Of a stretch of 64,000 bases of DNA, positions 51,533 to 61,484 are shown piece by piece. Within the stretch, counting starts at the first letter, position 1. Each line of letters begins with the position of its first letter. The DNA comes from Bacteroides sp. (lineage in GTDB: Bacteria > Bacteroidota > Bacteroidia > Bacteroidales > Muribaculaceae), in contig JAAVCC010000013.1 of the NCBI GenBank assembly GCA_014802535.1, positions 136,834 through 200,833 of the forward strand, written 5' to 3'. The translations under genes were made by a program, and so were the position numbers. The notes below the pieces were generated by a model. It was not told the DNA's origin, made no database searches, and saw only the letters and a list, made by a program, of their open reading frames with translations.

Positions 51533-53079
51533 CAGTTATAATATATTGATTTAAGACGTAAAAGAGCATTTTGGAATGACCGACTTGTAATGTAAAATCC
51601 TAAAGCGTTGCACACAACAAGACTGAAAAATAAAATAGTAGCAAGTATAATAAACCGCTCGAATCCGATAGTCATTAAATGAGTATCAATGAAATGATAT
51701 AGGATGAGTGGTGGAATAGAACAAATAATTCCTATTGTAGAATAAAATAGCAGTTTTAATAAATAGTGATAAAACCTAAAGAGTGGATATTTAGTAAACA
51801 GGTAATATGGTTTCCACAAAATAATGATTACAATTTGACTGATTATTATACCAAGCAGTATTCCGTTCAGTCCTAACATGTATCCTAAAGAAATTGAGAA
51901 TGTTAGGTTGATGATGGCTTCGGTTATAGGTGCATAAATATCTCCATATATCCCGTTTGCTTGAATAAAAATATCAACGGTGTATCTGATTAAGTTGAGA
52001 AACAAAATCAAGCCTATCAAAATTGTTGTACTCATTGGCAAAATATATTCACTACCGACCCATGAGGAAACAAACGTGCCTGCTGTCATAAAAAATGAGA
52101 CAAAAGAAATCCATGATGAAACAAACCGAAGGCTGAAAATTTCATTGAATATATCTGTAGCATATGCCCGATTTCCTTGAGCGACAATATTCCCGACGCC
52201 GGCTCCGACACCGTTATATATCGCATTAAAAAAATGCACAATTCCAGCCGAAATCATCATATAGTTCATGTATAAAGTGACCTCGTTCAACGATATAAAT
52301 GCATAAATTATAAGCGGACTTGATTGATATAATGCAAATGACCCGATTTTGTGAAAAAACAGTTGTTTGATTTTTGTGAGCAGTTCTTTATATTTAGATG
52401 ACAACTCTTTGTATGACAGTTTGCTTGTTTTCAATAATGGGAAGGCTTTTTTAGTTGCAATATGTAGAGCTGTTGAAGATATAATCACAAAAATAGCTTC
52501 AATAACTACCCACCAAATATAACCATTGTCAGAGTTGAAAACTGCAATCATTTGCAAAACAATTTTGATTAGCTGAGTTAATCGATAGCTATATATAATT
52601 CGATATTCTTGTTGTGATGCCGACAAAATGATTTGTCGGTAGTTGAAAAAGTAGCCGGAAAGTGAGCTGAAAAGCATTGTATAAAATGATGCGTAAGCAT
52701 ACCATAACGGTAATCCTGATTTCTCAAAAATAAGAGGAAAGAAGCAACTCAAACCAATGGCGACAATAAGAATTATGCCGGCAATGCGCTTGTAAAGTAA
52801 TCCTTGAAAGGTTGTTATTTCATTTATTGATTGACAGTCGTTTGTGCTTAACGGTTTAAACAGGGAGAAGCCAATCGCTGTACCGATTCCAAGCTCGGCG
52901 AGGTTCAGAAATTCAAGCATATTGAATAGCGTTGAATTAAGACCGAGAATATTTGGTCCCAAACCGTCAATAAATATCTTCCTTGAATAAAATTGTATAA
53001 TGATTGTGATGACGAAAAACAACATCGCCACCATTCCGTTTTTGATACTTTGGGCTGTTTTAGACGTGGAATAATTCAT
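51532..53079 (-). CDS. Oligosaccharide flippase (MATE/Wzx-like)
   Basis: 515 aa from the ATG at 53079 (a TTG is in frame five codons earlier). Twelve or more hydrophobic segments in the arrangement of polysaccharide-exporting MOP flippases (Wzx/MurJ superfamily): MVAMLFFVITIIIQFYSRKI, FLNLAELGIGTAIGF, and the middle IGSFALYQSSPLIIYAF. Together with the coupled glycosyltransferase it makes a minimal polysaccharide unit at a distance from the 61.9-kb locus. It ends divergently from tsaC. Confidence 0.88.
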   Translation of the reverse strand: MNYSTSKTAQSIKNGMVAMLFFVITIIIQFYSRKIFIDGLGPNILGLNSTLFNMLEFLNLAELGIGTAIGFSLFKPLSTNDCQSINEITTFQGLLYKRIAGIILIVAIGLSCFFPLIFEKSGLPLWYAYASFYTMLFSSLSGYFFNYRQIILSASQQEYRIIYSYRLTQLIKIVLQMIAVFNSDNGYIWWVVIEAIFVIISSTALHIATKKAFPLLKTSKLSYKELSSKYKELLTKIKQLFFHKIGSFALYQSSPLIIYAFISLNEVTLYMNYMMISAGIVHFFNAIYNGVGAGVGNIVAQGNRAYATDIFNEIFSLRFVSSWISFVSFFMTAGTFVSSWVGSEYILPMSTTILIGLILFLNLIRYTVDIFIQANGIYGDIYAPITEAIINLTFSISLGYMLGLNGILLGIIISQIVIIILWKPYYLFTKYPLFRFYHYLLKLLFYSTIGIICSIPPLILYHFIDTHLMTIGFERFIILATILFFSLVVCNALGFYITSRSFQNALLRLKSIYYN

Positions 53080-53140
53080 TGCTAATTGACGCAAATTTAC
53101 ACAATATAATCAGTCAGCCAAAATTTATTTGAATCTTTAG

Positions 53141-53171
53141 TTGGCTTTTTGCCGATTTCTGACTATTTTTG
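53141..53171 (+). promoter_or_regulatory. tsaC promoter
   Basis: TTGG (53141-53144), 19 bp, TATTTTTG (53164-53171); the -7 box is perfect, the -33 has one mismatch. Confidence 0.7.
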
Positions 53172-53193
53172 CAGTCATAATAATATAGAGATA

Positions 53194-53763
53194 ATGACTT
53201 TAGAACAAGATATAGCAAATGCGATTGAAGTCCTCAAAAGGGGCGGTGTAATCTTGTACCCAACCGACACGATATGGGGATTGGGTTGTGATGCTACGCG
53301 TTCAGATGCAGTTAGACGCATCTATGAAATAAAGCGCCGTGCCGATTCTAAGGCTTTGATTGTACTGACTGATTCGGTCAAACAACTCGAACGTTATGTA
53401 GAGGAGGTGCCCGAAGTTGCTTATGAATTGATTGATGCTGCCGTAAAACCTCTTACTATCGTATATGATAAGGGAATAAATCTTGCTCCCGAGCTATTGG
53501 CCGAAGATGGAAGCGTTGCAGTTCGCATTACGTCAGAACAAGTATCGTCAGGCCTTTGTCGAGCTTTGCGTCGACCATTGGTGTCAACGTCTGCAAATAT
53601 CAGTGGTCAACCTGCAGCTCCGTCATATAGTGATATCCCTGATGAGATAAAATCAGCTGTGGACTATATAATGGAGTCTCGTCGAAGTGAGCGGATTGAA
53701 GCGTCGCCTTCAAGTGTAATCAAACTTGGTTGCAATAGCGTAATTAAAATTTTACGACCATAG
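53194..53763 (+). CDS. tsaC: L-threonylcarbamoyladenylate synthase (Sua5/YrdC/YciO family)
   Basis: First step of t6A tRNA modification: makes threonylcarbamoyl-AMP. 189 aa from the ATG at 53194 (MTLEQDIANAIEVLKRGGVI); the frame is open 15 codons further via a TTG that lies within the promoter region, so it is not used. Conserved segments: LYPTDTIWGLGCDATRSDAV, KRRADSKALIVL, and RRPLVSTSANISGQP. No Sua5 C-terminal domain, so this is the short form. Confidence 0.94.
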   Translation: MTLEQDIANAIEVLKRGGVILYPTDTIWGLGCDATRSDAVRRIYEIKRRADSKALIVLTDSVKQLERYVEEVPEVAYELIDAAVKPLTIVYDKGINLAPELLAEDGSVAVRITSEQVSSGLCRALRRPLVSTSANISGQPAAPSYSDIPDEIKSAVDYIMESRRSERIEASPSSVIKLGCNSVIKILRP

Positions 53764-53800
53764 TTCTATATTTAGACATCACATCCACTTTATAATTGGT

Positions 53801-55621
53801 ATGATTAACGAACAAAATGAAAATATTCCACGTCGGCACCTCATTTACTCTGAATGGTGGCAAAAAGTTGTGTTCTGGCGTGAATCTCATATAAAAGAAA
53901 AGACTTTTGTAATTATCCTTGCACTCGTTGTTGGAATATTAGGCGGATTTGCGGCTCTTTTGCTCAAAACGCTGATACACTTGATTTCGACTTTGATTAC
54001 CTCTCATCTTGCTTTGACCGGTGGAAACTATATATTTTTGATATGTCCTGTTATCGGTATTATATTATCGGTATTATATGTGAAGTATTTCGTTAAAGAT
54101 AATATTTCACATGGTGTTACGCGAGTCCTCTATGCCATCAGTCAAAATAAGAGCCGACTGAAACCTCACAATATGTATTCGTCGATTATAGCCAGCTCGG
54201 TTACGATCGGCTTTGGTGGATCTGTCGGTGCTGAGGGTCCTATTGTTGCAACCGGAGCGGCTATTGGGTCAAATATAGGTCAGCTTTTCAGGCTATCTCC
54301 ACGAGTTCTCATGATTTTGGTCGGTTGTGGAGCTGCCGCCGGTATTGCCGGAATCTTTAAAGCCCCGATTGCAGGGATGCTTTTCACTCTTGAGGTCTTG
54401 ATGATTGATCTTACAACGGTTTCGGTTATGCCGTTACTGATTTCTTCAATAACAGCAGCAACAATAGCTTATATTTTCACCGGATATGACCTTGAATTTC
54501 TGTTTATACAAAGTGAGAATTTTTTGACATCAAGCATCCCGTATGCCATATTGCTCGGTTTATTTTGTGGCGTAGTTTCGCTTTACTTCACGCGAGTGAT
54601 GCTGAGAATGGAAAGTTTTTTTGGAAAGACTTTGAAAACTCAGTGGAAAAAAACATTGATTGGTGGGGTAATGATAGCCGGATTGGTATTCCTATTCCCG
54701 CCATTATACGGTGAAGGCTATATATCGATCAATCAACTGCTTGACGGGCAACCTTCGTCTATTGTTGATAGTTCTATTTTTTACTCTGACGGTACTCATA
54801 CGTGGTTCATTATATTATTCATTGGGTGTATTATCCTGCTAAAAGCATTTGCAACGTCGGCTACAACCGGTGCCGGTGGTATTGGTGGTACGTTTGCTCC
54901 GTCGCTGTATGTCGGATGTATGACCGGATTCTTCTTTGCGTTCCTGTTAAATTTTGTTTGGGTAGATCTTGATTTATCTCTCAAAAATTTTGCATTGATG
55001 GGAATGGCGGGAGTAATGAGTGGTGTAATGCATGCTCCGCTTATGGCGATCTTCCTTACTGCTGAAATGACCGGCGGTTATGATTTATTCTTGCCTTTAT
55101 TGATTGTCTCTACAATTTCTTATGGAACAATAAAAATTTTCGAGCCATATAGTATTTATACCATGCGACTTGCTCGACGTGGAGAACTGTTGACTCACCA
55201 CAAGGATAAGGCTGTATTGACGCTACTTAAAATGGATAGTGTAATCGAACGCGACTTCATGTCTGTACGTCCTGAAATGAATTTAAAGGAAATGGTTGAT
55301 GTGATATCAAAGAGCAATCGTAATTTGTTCCCGGTCGTAAATGAAAATGGCATATTGCTTGGAATAGTTTTGCTTGATGATATACGAAATATTATGTTCC
55401 GACCTGACTTATACAAAAAAATGTATGTCGAAAAATTTATGAGTGCTCCACCCGGCAAGATTGAAGTCGGGCAGTCGATGGAGAGCGTAATGAAGACGTT
55501 TGACAGTACTGGCGCATGGAATCTTCCGGTCGTAGAGGAAGGTCGCTATGTGGGCTTTGTTTCAAAATCTAAAATATTTAATTCATATCGTCGTGTGCTT
55601 CGACATTATTCAGAAGATTGA
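53801..55621 (+). CDS. ClC-type chloride channel/transporter with CBS pair
   Basis: 606 aa. Integral membrane ClC core with GGSVGAEGPIV (the E145 in GxEGP is the gating glutamate), GIFKAPIAGMLFTLEV and GGIGGTFAPSLYVG (GxFxP). The first selectivity motif is degenerate (NISHG instead of GSGIP). Two CBS domains fill residues ~460-600 (MDSVIERDFMSVRPEMNLKE ... VGQSMESVMKTFDSTGAWNL). A Cl-/H+ exchange or acid-resistance role is likely. In the plus-strand run tsaC-clc-dsbD. Confidence 0.93.
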   Translation: MINEQNENIPRRHLIYSEWWQKVVFWRESHIKEKTFVIILALVVGILGGFAALLLKTLIHLISTLITSHLALTGGNYIFLICPVIGIILSVLYVKYFVKDNISHGVTRVLYAISQNKSRLKPHNMYSSIIASSVTIGFGGSVGAEGPIVATGAAIGSNIGQLFRLSPRVLMILVGCGAAAGIAGIFKAPIAGMLFTLEVLMIDLTTVSVMPLLISSITAATIAYIFTGYDLEFLFIQSENFLTSSIPYAILLGLFCGVVSLYFTRVMLRMESFFGKTLKTQWKKTLIGGVMIAGLVFLFPPLYGEGYISINQLLDGQPSSIVDSSIFYSDGTHTWFIILFIGCIILLKAFATSATTGAGGIGGTFAPSLYVGCMTGFFFAFLLNFVWVDLDLSLKNFALMGMAGVMSGVMHAPLMAIFLTAEMTGGYDLFLPLLIVSTISYGTIKIFEPYSIYTMRLARRGELLTHHKDKAVLTLLKMDSVIERDFMSVRPEMNLKEMVDVISKSNRNLFPVVNENGILLGIVLLDDIRNIMFRPDLYKKMYVEKFMSAPPGKIEVGQSMESVMKTFDSTGAWNLPVVEEGRYVGFVSKSKIFNSYRRVLRHYSED

Positions 55622-55627
55622 TAAATT

Positions 55628-57592
55628 ATGGGTATATTTCGATATCTGACATATATAATAGCTTCTTTAGTCGGGTTTATTTCAATTCCGGTGCAAGCGG
55701 CTGATCCGGTTGATTGGACAGCTCATGTCAACATGCTTGACAACGAGAACGGAACTGTTGTCTTTAATGCATTTATAAAACCGGGGTGGCACCTATATGG
55801 ATTTAATATGCCTGAAGATGGTCCTACCGCAACATCATTCTCGTTTTCTAATGCTCAGGGAATTACATTTGGACAGGCGGTTCCATCACGTCAACCAAAT
55901 GTTGGGGTTGATATGATATTTCATCTCAGACTGAATTATTGGGAAAATGAGGTGGTATTTACCGTGCCGTTTAAAGTTAATGATGATGCTGTTGTCAAGT
56001 TTGATGCTCGAGTTAACTTTCAAACATGTAATAATTCAAAGTGTATGCCTCCGCGAAGTGTCGATTTTTCACTTGAGGCAGTACCTATTGTAAAAGAGAC
56101 GATTCATATAGATAATAATTCTATTGAACAAAGTACGCCAATAAAAGAAGAAAAATCGATTGTTCAACACGGCGAAAATATTTGGCAACCGGTTGTTTAT
56201 CCAGAACCTGACAGACAACCTGACGTTATCTCAAATTCCGGTTTGCGAATTTTTATGTTGGGATTCCTCGGTGGCTTACTTGCTCTCATGACTCCTTGTG
56301 TATGGCCAATCATTCCGTTGACAATGAGTCTTTTTTCACGATATAGCAATTGGATTAAGATTGTACTGAAAGCTTTTTGCTACGGCTTTGCAATTATAAT
56401 ATTTTATGTTGCAATAGGATTGGCGATGACATGGTTTTTTGGTGTCGGTTCGTTGAGTAAAATAGCGTCTTCACCCTGGTTCAATCTTGCGTTTTTTGTC
56501 TTACTTGTATTATTTGCAATTTCATTCTTCGGAGCATTTGAAATTACGTTGCCGGCAAAATTAACCGAAAAAGTTGACCGTCAGGCTGAAAAAGGTGCGG
56601 GACTTGTTTCAATCTTCTTTATGGCTCTTGCTTTGGCTTTCATGTCATTCTCTTGTACGGGTCCGATTATTGGTACATTATTGCTCGAATCTGTTTCGAT
56701 GGGTATGGTTGCAGGTCCGATACTCAGCCTCGGTGGTTTTGCTGTTGCGCTTGCGTTGCCGTTTATGCTCTTTGCAATATTCCCTGCTTGGTTACGTCGT
56801 TTACCTCGTGCCGGCTCATGGTTTGGTTCAATAAATATATTTCTTGGATTTATAGAACTTGCATTGTCAATTAAATTTTTGTCGGTTGCCGACATGGCTT
56901 TTGGCTGGAACTTGATAACTCGTGAGACATTTATATCGATTTGGGTTGCCATATTTGCCATATTGACGGTGTATCTTCTGGGTATTGTTCGATTCCCGGG
57001 TGATAACAGGCACGACCATGTTAGTGTTTTTCGTGTATTTTTGGCTGTGACGACACTTTCGTTAACTGTTTATCTTTTACCCGGATTGTTTGGAATGCCG
57101 TTAAAAGGCGTAAGCGCAATTATACCTCAATTATATAATCAGAATTTTAACTCTGAAGACGCTGCACGTGCGCTTGTTATGACCGATTATAAAGAAGCGC
57201 TTAAAAGAGCAAAAAACGAAGACAAACCGGTTTTGATAGAATTCTATGCTCCCGACAGTATAGATTGTATTGATGTTGAAGAAAATGTACTGTCAATTCC
57301 CGAGGTCAGCAATATGATGTTTGAAAATTTTGTGGTTGTCAAGTTGAATGTCGATGATACGGAAAAATTGCCTCATAAGCAAACAATCTCACTCAAAAAT
57401 CGTCGAATTACGGTGTCAACCTATGGCGAATTGTGGACTGAGTTACAAGATATAAGATTTGGCTCTAAAGAGTTGCCATATTTTGTAATTGTTGATAGTG
57501 ACGGGCATCCATTGGAAGCTCCATATAGTTATAAGAAAAATCCGGTCAGATTTGCTCATTGGTTAAAATCTGCGCTTACTTCTGTTGAATAA
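55628..57592 (+). CDS. dsbD: Thiol:disulfide interchange protein DsbD-like
   Basis: 654 aa. Signal peptide, an N-terminal DsbD-alpha-like domain with C134/C139 (FQTCNNSKCM), eight membrane helices with the two redox cysteines C224 (LMTPCVWPIIP) and C343 (SFSCTGPIIG), and a C-terminal thioredoxin-like domain. There the CxxC is degenerate: S544-I-D-C547 (PDSIDCIDVE). Electrons are normally passed from thioredoxin through the membrane to the periplasm. It starts 6 bp after the ClC gene. Confidence 0.9.
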   Translation: MGIFRYLTYIIASLVGFISIPVQAADPVDWTAHVNMLDNENGTVVFNAFIKPGWHLYGFNMPEDGPTATSFSFSNAQGITFGQAVPSRQPNVGVDMIFHLRLNYWENEVVFTVPFKVNDDAVVKFDARVNFQTCNNSKCMPPRSVDFSLEAVPIVKETIHIDNNSIEQSTPIKEEKSIVQHGENIWQPVVYPEPDRQPDVISNSGLRIFMLGFLGGLLALMTPCVWPIIPLTMSLFSRYSNWIKIVLKAFCYGFAIIIFYVAIGLAMTWFFGVGSLSKIASSPWFNLAFFVLLVLFAISFFGAFEITLPAKLTEKVDRQAEKGAGLVSIFFMALALAFMSFSCTGPIIGTLLLESVSMGMVAGPILSLGGFAVALALPFMLFAIFPAWLRRLPRAGSWFGSINIFLGFIELALSIKFLSVADMAFGWNLITRETFISIWVAIFAILTVYLLGIVRFPGDNRHDHVSVFRVFLAVTTLSLTVYLLPGLFGMPLKGVSAIIPQLYNQNFNSEDAARALVMTDYKEALKRAKNEDKPVLIEFYAPDSIDCIDVEENVLSIPEVSNMMFENFVVVKLNVDDTEKLPHKQTISLKNRRITVSTYGELWTELQDIRFGSKELPYFVIVDSDGHPLEAPYSYKKNPVRFAHWLKSALTSVE

Positions 57593-57605
57593 AATAAAAC
57601 TTGTT

Positions 57606-58409
57606 ATGGATAACAATAAATTAAATCATACACGTCAGGAAAAAATAGAGGCTCTTGGTCGTGTCATTGATACTCTAGACATCCTTCGTGTAAAATGTCC
57701 GTGGGATGCAAAACAGACAAATGAATCACTTCGCTCAAATACTATTGAAGAAGTCTATGAGTTATGTGACGCTCTGATAAAAGATGAGAACGAAGATATA
57801 AAAAAAGAACTCGGTGATGTTCTTCTTCATATCCTTTTTTATGCTAAAATTGGTGAAGAAAAAGGACTTTTTGATATTTGTGATGTCGCTGATGCTCTAA
57901 ATAATAAACTGATATTTCGTCATCCTCATGTTTTCGGAGATACCAGTGTTAAAGATTCTCACGATGTGGAAACAAATTGGGAACAACTGAAACTAAAGGA
58001 AAAAGACGGTAATAAAACTGTATTGTCAGGAGTCCCTGATGCTCTTCCTGCTTTGATAAAAGCCTATCGGATACAGGAGAAAGCTGCAAATGTTGGCTTT
58101 GACTGGGAAAATAAAGAAGATGTGTGGGCAAAGGTAGATGAAGAAATCGGCGAATTTAAAGCAGAAGTTGATAAGAACGATAAAGACCAGATGGAAGAAG
58201 AAATGGGTGATATGTTTTTTGCTCTCGTCAATGCGGCTCGACTCTATAAAATTACGCCTGAAAATGCACTTGAAAAAACAAACCGAAAGTTTATTGCTCG
58301 TTTTAGTTTTATTGAGGACGCAGCAAAGAAATCCGGTAGAAAAATTAGTGATTTAACTCTTGAAGAGATGGACCAACTATGGAATAAAGCTAAATTAGAA
58401 TTAAAGTAA
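57606..58409 (+). CDS. mazG: Nucleoside triphosphate pyrophosphohydrolase MazG
   Basis: Hydrolyses NTP to NMP and PPi. 267 aa from the ATG at 57606; a TTG seven codons upstream overlaps dsbD and is less likely. Two tandem MazG domains, the first with CPWDAKQTNESLRSNTIEEV and EELGDVL-type residues KKELGDVLLHILFYA, the second with EKAANVGFDWENKEDVW and KVDEEIGEFKAE. Length equals the two-domain E. coli type. In operon with dsbD upstream and the small secreted gene downstream (13 bp). Confidence 0.95.
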   Translation: MDNNKLNHTRQEKIEALGRVIDTLDILRVKCPWDAKQTNESLRSNTIEEVYELCDALIKDENEDIKKELGDVLLHILFYAKIGEEKGLFDICDVADALNNKLIFRHPHVFGDTSVKDSHDVETNWEQLKLKEKDGNKTVLSGVPDALPALIKAYRIQEKAANVGFDWENKEDVWAKVDEEIGEFKAEVDKNDKDQMEEEMGDMFFALVNAARLYKITPENALEKTNRKFIARFSFIEDAAKKSGRKISDLTLEEMDQLWNKAKLELK

Positions 58410-58422
58410 AAAATATAAGACA

Positions 58423-58878
58423 ATGAATAATATAAAGATAATAGCAAAAAATATATTGTTAGCTGCGGCTGTCGTTTTCATGCCGGTGTCTCTGGTGGCT
58501 CAGCTTCCAGGGTCTCGCCCACGTCTTGTACAACCAAAACATAAAGTTGTAGCTCAGGTTAAGGATATTAATAATACAAATACTGATGGCGTATCACGTA
58601 TCGGGGTTTACTTAATATCAACACCCAATACATCTTCGCGTATTGATTCTGTTTCACTTGAAAATGGAACAAAACGATTTATCGCATCAGATATAGATGG
58701 GGTCGATTTCAAACGCTATTTTCAATGGGAAGATAATGGTGAAATATATGTAGAAGTCGATTTCCCACTTCAGACTAAATTTTCGCGTGATGCCTCTGTT
58801 ACGTTCCATACTGTATATGGCGATGTTAAGGCAAATATTAAAAATACAACTTCAAAGAGGGGAAGCAAAGGCAAGTGA
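58423..58878 (+). CDS. Small exported protein of unknown function
   Basis: 151 aa. A signal peptide (ILLAAAVVFMPVSLVAQ) is followed by a Pro-rich stretch PGSRPRLVQPKHKVVAQ and a region of likely beta strands. The C-terminus is very basic (KNTTSKRGSKGK). No family recognised. The stop overlaps the GTG start of topB by 4 bp, so it is translationally coupled to a topoisomerase gene even though it is exported. Confidence 0.65.
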   Translation: MNNIKIIAKNILLAAAVVFMPVSLVAQLPGSRPRLVQPKHKVVAQVKDINNTNTDGVSRIGVYLISTPNTSSRIDSVSLENGTKRFIASDIDGVDFKRYFQWEDNGEIYVEVDFPLQTKFSRDASVTFHTVYGDVKANIKNTTSKRGSKGK

Positions 58879-60929
58879 TAGTCTGTATTACCGAGAAACC
58901 GAGTGTTGCAAAGGATATCGCCGATATATTGGGTGCCAATACTCGTCGCGATGGATATTATGAAGGAGGCGATTATAAAGTTACTTGGACTTTTGGCCAT
59001 TTGTGTACACTGAAGGAACCTGCTGATTACACTCCTTTATGGAAGAAGTGGTCTCTCGGATCACTCCCAATGGTTCCTCCTAAATTTGGAATAAAAATTA
59101 TAGCAGATAAGGGCATTGAGCATCAATTTCGTGTAATTGAGTCACTTGTAACTCAGGCTACTGAGGTGATAAACTGTGGTGATGCCGGACAAGAAGGAGA
59201 GCTGATTCAACGATGGGTCATGCAAAAGGCAGGCGTAAAATGTCCTGTTCGTCGCCTATGGATTTCTTCATTGACCGATGAATCAATCCGTAAAGGATTC
59301 GCTGATCTGAAACCGGAATCAGAATTCAACAATCTTTATCATGCAGGGTTGTCGCGAGCCGTTGGTGACTGGATTCTTGGAATGAATGCTACACGCCTTT
59401 ATACGCTCAAATATTCTACTCCCGGAAACGTACTGTCAATAGGTAGAGTTCAGACTCCCACTCTATCATTGATAGTGCAGCGTCATCATGAGATAGCAAA
59501 TTTTGTTTCAGAAGATTTTTGGGAACTCAAAACTGTTTATCGCGATACGGTATTTAACTCAACTGCCGGTCGATATATGAAAATCGAAGATGCCGAGCAA
59601 GCTTTAGGTACAATTGAAGGTAAACCGTTTGTTGTTCAATCTGTAACGGAAAAAAAAGGTAAAGAAGCTCCCCCAAGATTGTTTGACTTGACTTCTCTTC
59701 AGGTTGAATGTAACCGTCGTTGGGGGTGGAGTGCCGATGACACTCTCAAGTTGATTCAGTCGCTATACGAGAAGAAGGTAACTACTTATCCACGTGTTGA
59801 TACAACATATCTTAGCGATGATATATATCCTAAAGTTCCTGAAATTCTTAGGAAAATGACTCCGTACACATCTTTGACTCAGCCTGTTTTAGCCGGTAAA
59901 ATTCCAAAGTCAAAGAAGGTATTTGATAACTCAAAAGTAACCGACCACCATGCTATCATACCAACCGGAGAATCTCCATCTTCGTTAATCGGAAATGAGC
60001 GACAATTATATCATCTTGTTGCAACTCGTTTTATAGCAGCGTTTTACCCTGATTGCCAATTCCTTGCAACAACTGTCGTAGGAAAGGTTGATAATACTGA
60101 GTTCAAAGCTAATGGTAAGGTCATAACTGATCCGGGTTGGCGCAATGTTATTCAGTCAAATGGTGAAAAGGGCAGTGATGATTCTGATGATAAAATCCTT
60201 CCACATTTTGATGAAGGTGAAAGTGGACCTCATGACCCTTCTTTACAAAAAAAAGCGACACAGCCCCCCAAATACTATACAGAAGGTACGTTGCTTAGAG
60301 CAATGGAAACAGCCGGTAAAACAGTCGATGACGAAGAGTTGCGCGATGCAATGAAAGAAAACGGTATTGGTCGTCCATCTACTCGTGCGGCTATTATTGA
60401 AACTCTTTTTAAACGTCGATACATTTATCGTGAACGTAAAAATATAATGGCTTCACAAGCCGGAATTGACTTGATTGCTACAATTAATCAAGAATTGCTA
60501 AAGAGTGCCAAACTGACCGGTATATGGGAAAATAAACTTCGTCGAATAGAACGTGGAGACTATTCGGCTGCAGAGTTTATTGATGAACTCAAAGCTCAAA
60601 TTAATGAAATAGTTATCAATGTTTTAAATGATAACTCGGCTCGAAGAATTATAGTTGAAGGAGTAATTGACGAAAAGGAACAAAAGCAAAGTGCAAAGGG
60701 TAAAAAAAGCGAATCATCATCCAAAGCGCTGCGTAAACCTCGTGTGAAATTATCCTCTTATGAGCAAATTCAATGCCCGGTTTGTAAAACGGGTCATATT
60801 GTGAAAGGTAAATCGGCATTTGGATGCAGTAACTATGCTTCGGGTTGTAAAACAATTTTCAGCTTTAGCGAATTTGCCGAAACTCTTACTCCCGATCAAC
60901 TTTCAAAAGCAATTAAAAAGAAAAAATGA
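58875..60929 (+). CDS. topB: DNA topoisomerase III
   Basis: A type IA topoisomerase, 684 aa. It starts at GTG (58875), giving MIVCITEKPSVAKDIADILG, the TOPRIM signature; NCGDAGQEGELIQRW is the metal-binding TOPRIM motif. The catalytic Tyr lies in EKKVTTYPRVDTTYLS, and AIIPTGESPSS follows. Near the C-terminus a four-Cys zinc ribbon is present (CPVCKTGHIVKGKSAFGCSN, ... GCKTIFSF). It resolves precatenanes and recombination intermediates. Bacteroidales often carry several topB genes, some on mobile elements; this one is in a housekeeping setting. Confidence 0.95.
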   Translation: MIVCITEKPSVAKDIADILGANTRRDGYYEGGDYKVTWTFGHLCTLKEPADYTPLWKKWSLGSLPMVPPKFGIKIIADKGIEHQFRVIESLVTQATEVINCGDAGQEGELIQRWVMQKAGVKCPVRRLWISSLTDESIRKGFADLKPESEFNNLYHAGLSRAVGDWILGMNATRLYTLKYSTPGNVLSIGRVQTPTLSLIVQRHHEIANFVSEDFWELKTVYRDTVFNSTAGRYMKIEDAEQALGTIEGKPFVVQSVTEKKGKEAPPRLFDLTSLQVECNRRWGWSADDTLKLIQSLYEKKVTTYPRVDTTYLSDDIYPKVPEILRKMTPYTSLTQPVLAGKIPKSKKVFDNSKVTDHHAIIPTGESPSSLIGNERQLYHLVATRFIAAFYPDCQFLATTVVGKVDNTEFKANGKVITDPGWRNVIQSNGEKGSDDSDDKILPHFDEGESGPHDPSLQKKATQPPKYYTEGTLLRAMETAGKTVDDEELRDAMKENGIGRPSTRAAIIETLFKRRYIYRERKNIMASQAGIDLIATINQELLKSAKLTGIWENKLRRIERGDYSAAEFIDELKAQINEIVINVLNDNSARRIIVEGVIDEKEQKQSAKGKKSESSSKALRKPRVKLSSYEQIQCPVCKTGHIVKGKSAFGCSNYASGCKTIFSFSEFAETLTPDQLSKAIKKKK

Positions 60930-61474
60930 TGAGTCAGAATCAGGAATCTAATGAGATGTTACCTTTGGTTGATAACAATGGCAACATAGTTGGATGTGCG
61001 TCAAGGGCAGAGTGTCATTCCCCATTAAAACTCCTTCATCCCGTAGTTCATCTTCATGTTCTCAATAAAGAGGGCAAGATTCTTTTACAAAAAAGAAGTA
61101 TGAGCAAGTCAATACAGCCGGGTAAATGGGATACCGCTGTGGGTGGTCATGTAGATTATGGTGAGGATATTAACTCGGCATTAATGAGGGAATCATTTGA
61201 AGAGCTGGGCTTGAGTGATTTTACTCCGGTTCAACTTGATAGATATGTATTTGAATCGCCTGTTGAACGAGAAATGATTAATTCATTTGGAGTGGTATGT
61301 AATCTTGAAGCCGATTCATTTCATTTTGGTAAAGATGAAATAGATGAAGTCAGATATTTTTCTTTTGATGAGATAGAATACTCTCGAAATAAAAATATAT
61401 TTACTCCTAACTTTTTACTTGAGTTTGATCGTCTTTCTTCAAAATTTATAAGTTTGGTATATCATAAAGATTAA
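60926..61474 (+). CDS. NUDIX hydrolase (YfcD/IDI-like)
   Basis: 182 aa. NUDIX box GGHVDYGEDINSALMRESFEEL (positions ~73-94) with all the catalytic glutamates. The N-terminal LVDNNGNIVGCASRAECHS, with LLHPVVHLHVLNKEGKILLQ following, places it among YfcD/isopentenyl-isomerase-like members. Substrate unknown. The ATG overlaps the topB stop codon by 4 bp; an alternative start is the next codon (MSQN). Confidence 0.9.
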   Translation: MMSQNQESNEMLPLVDNNGNIVGCASRAECHSPLKLLHPVVHLHVLNKEGKILLQKRSMSKSIQPGKWDTAVGGHVDYGEDINSALMRESFEELGLSDFTPVQLDRYVFESPVEREMINSFGVVCNLEADSFHFGKDEIDEVRYFSFDEIEYSRNKNIFTPNFLLEFDRLSSKFISLVYHKD

Positions 61475-61484
61475 CATAAACACT

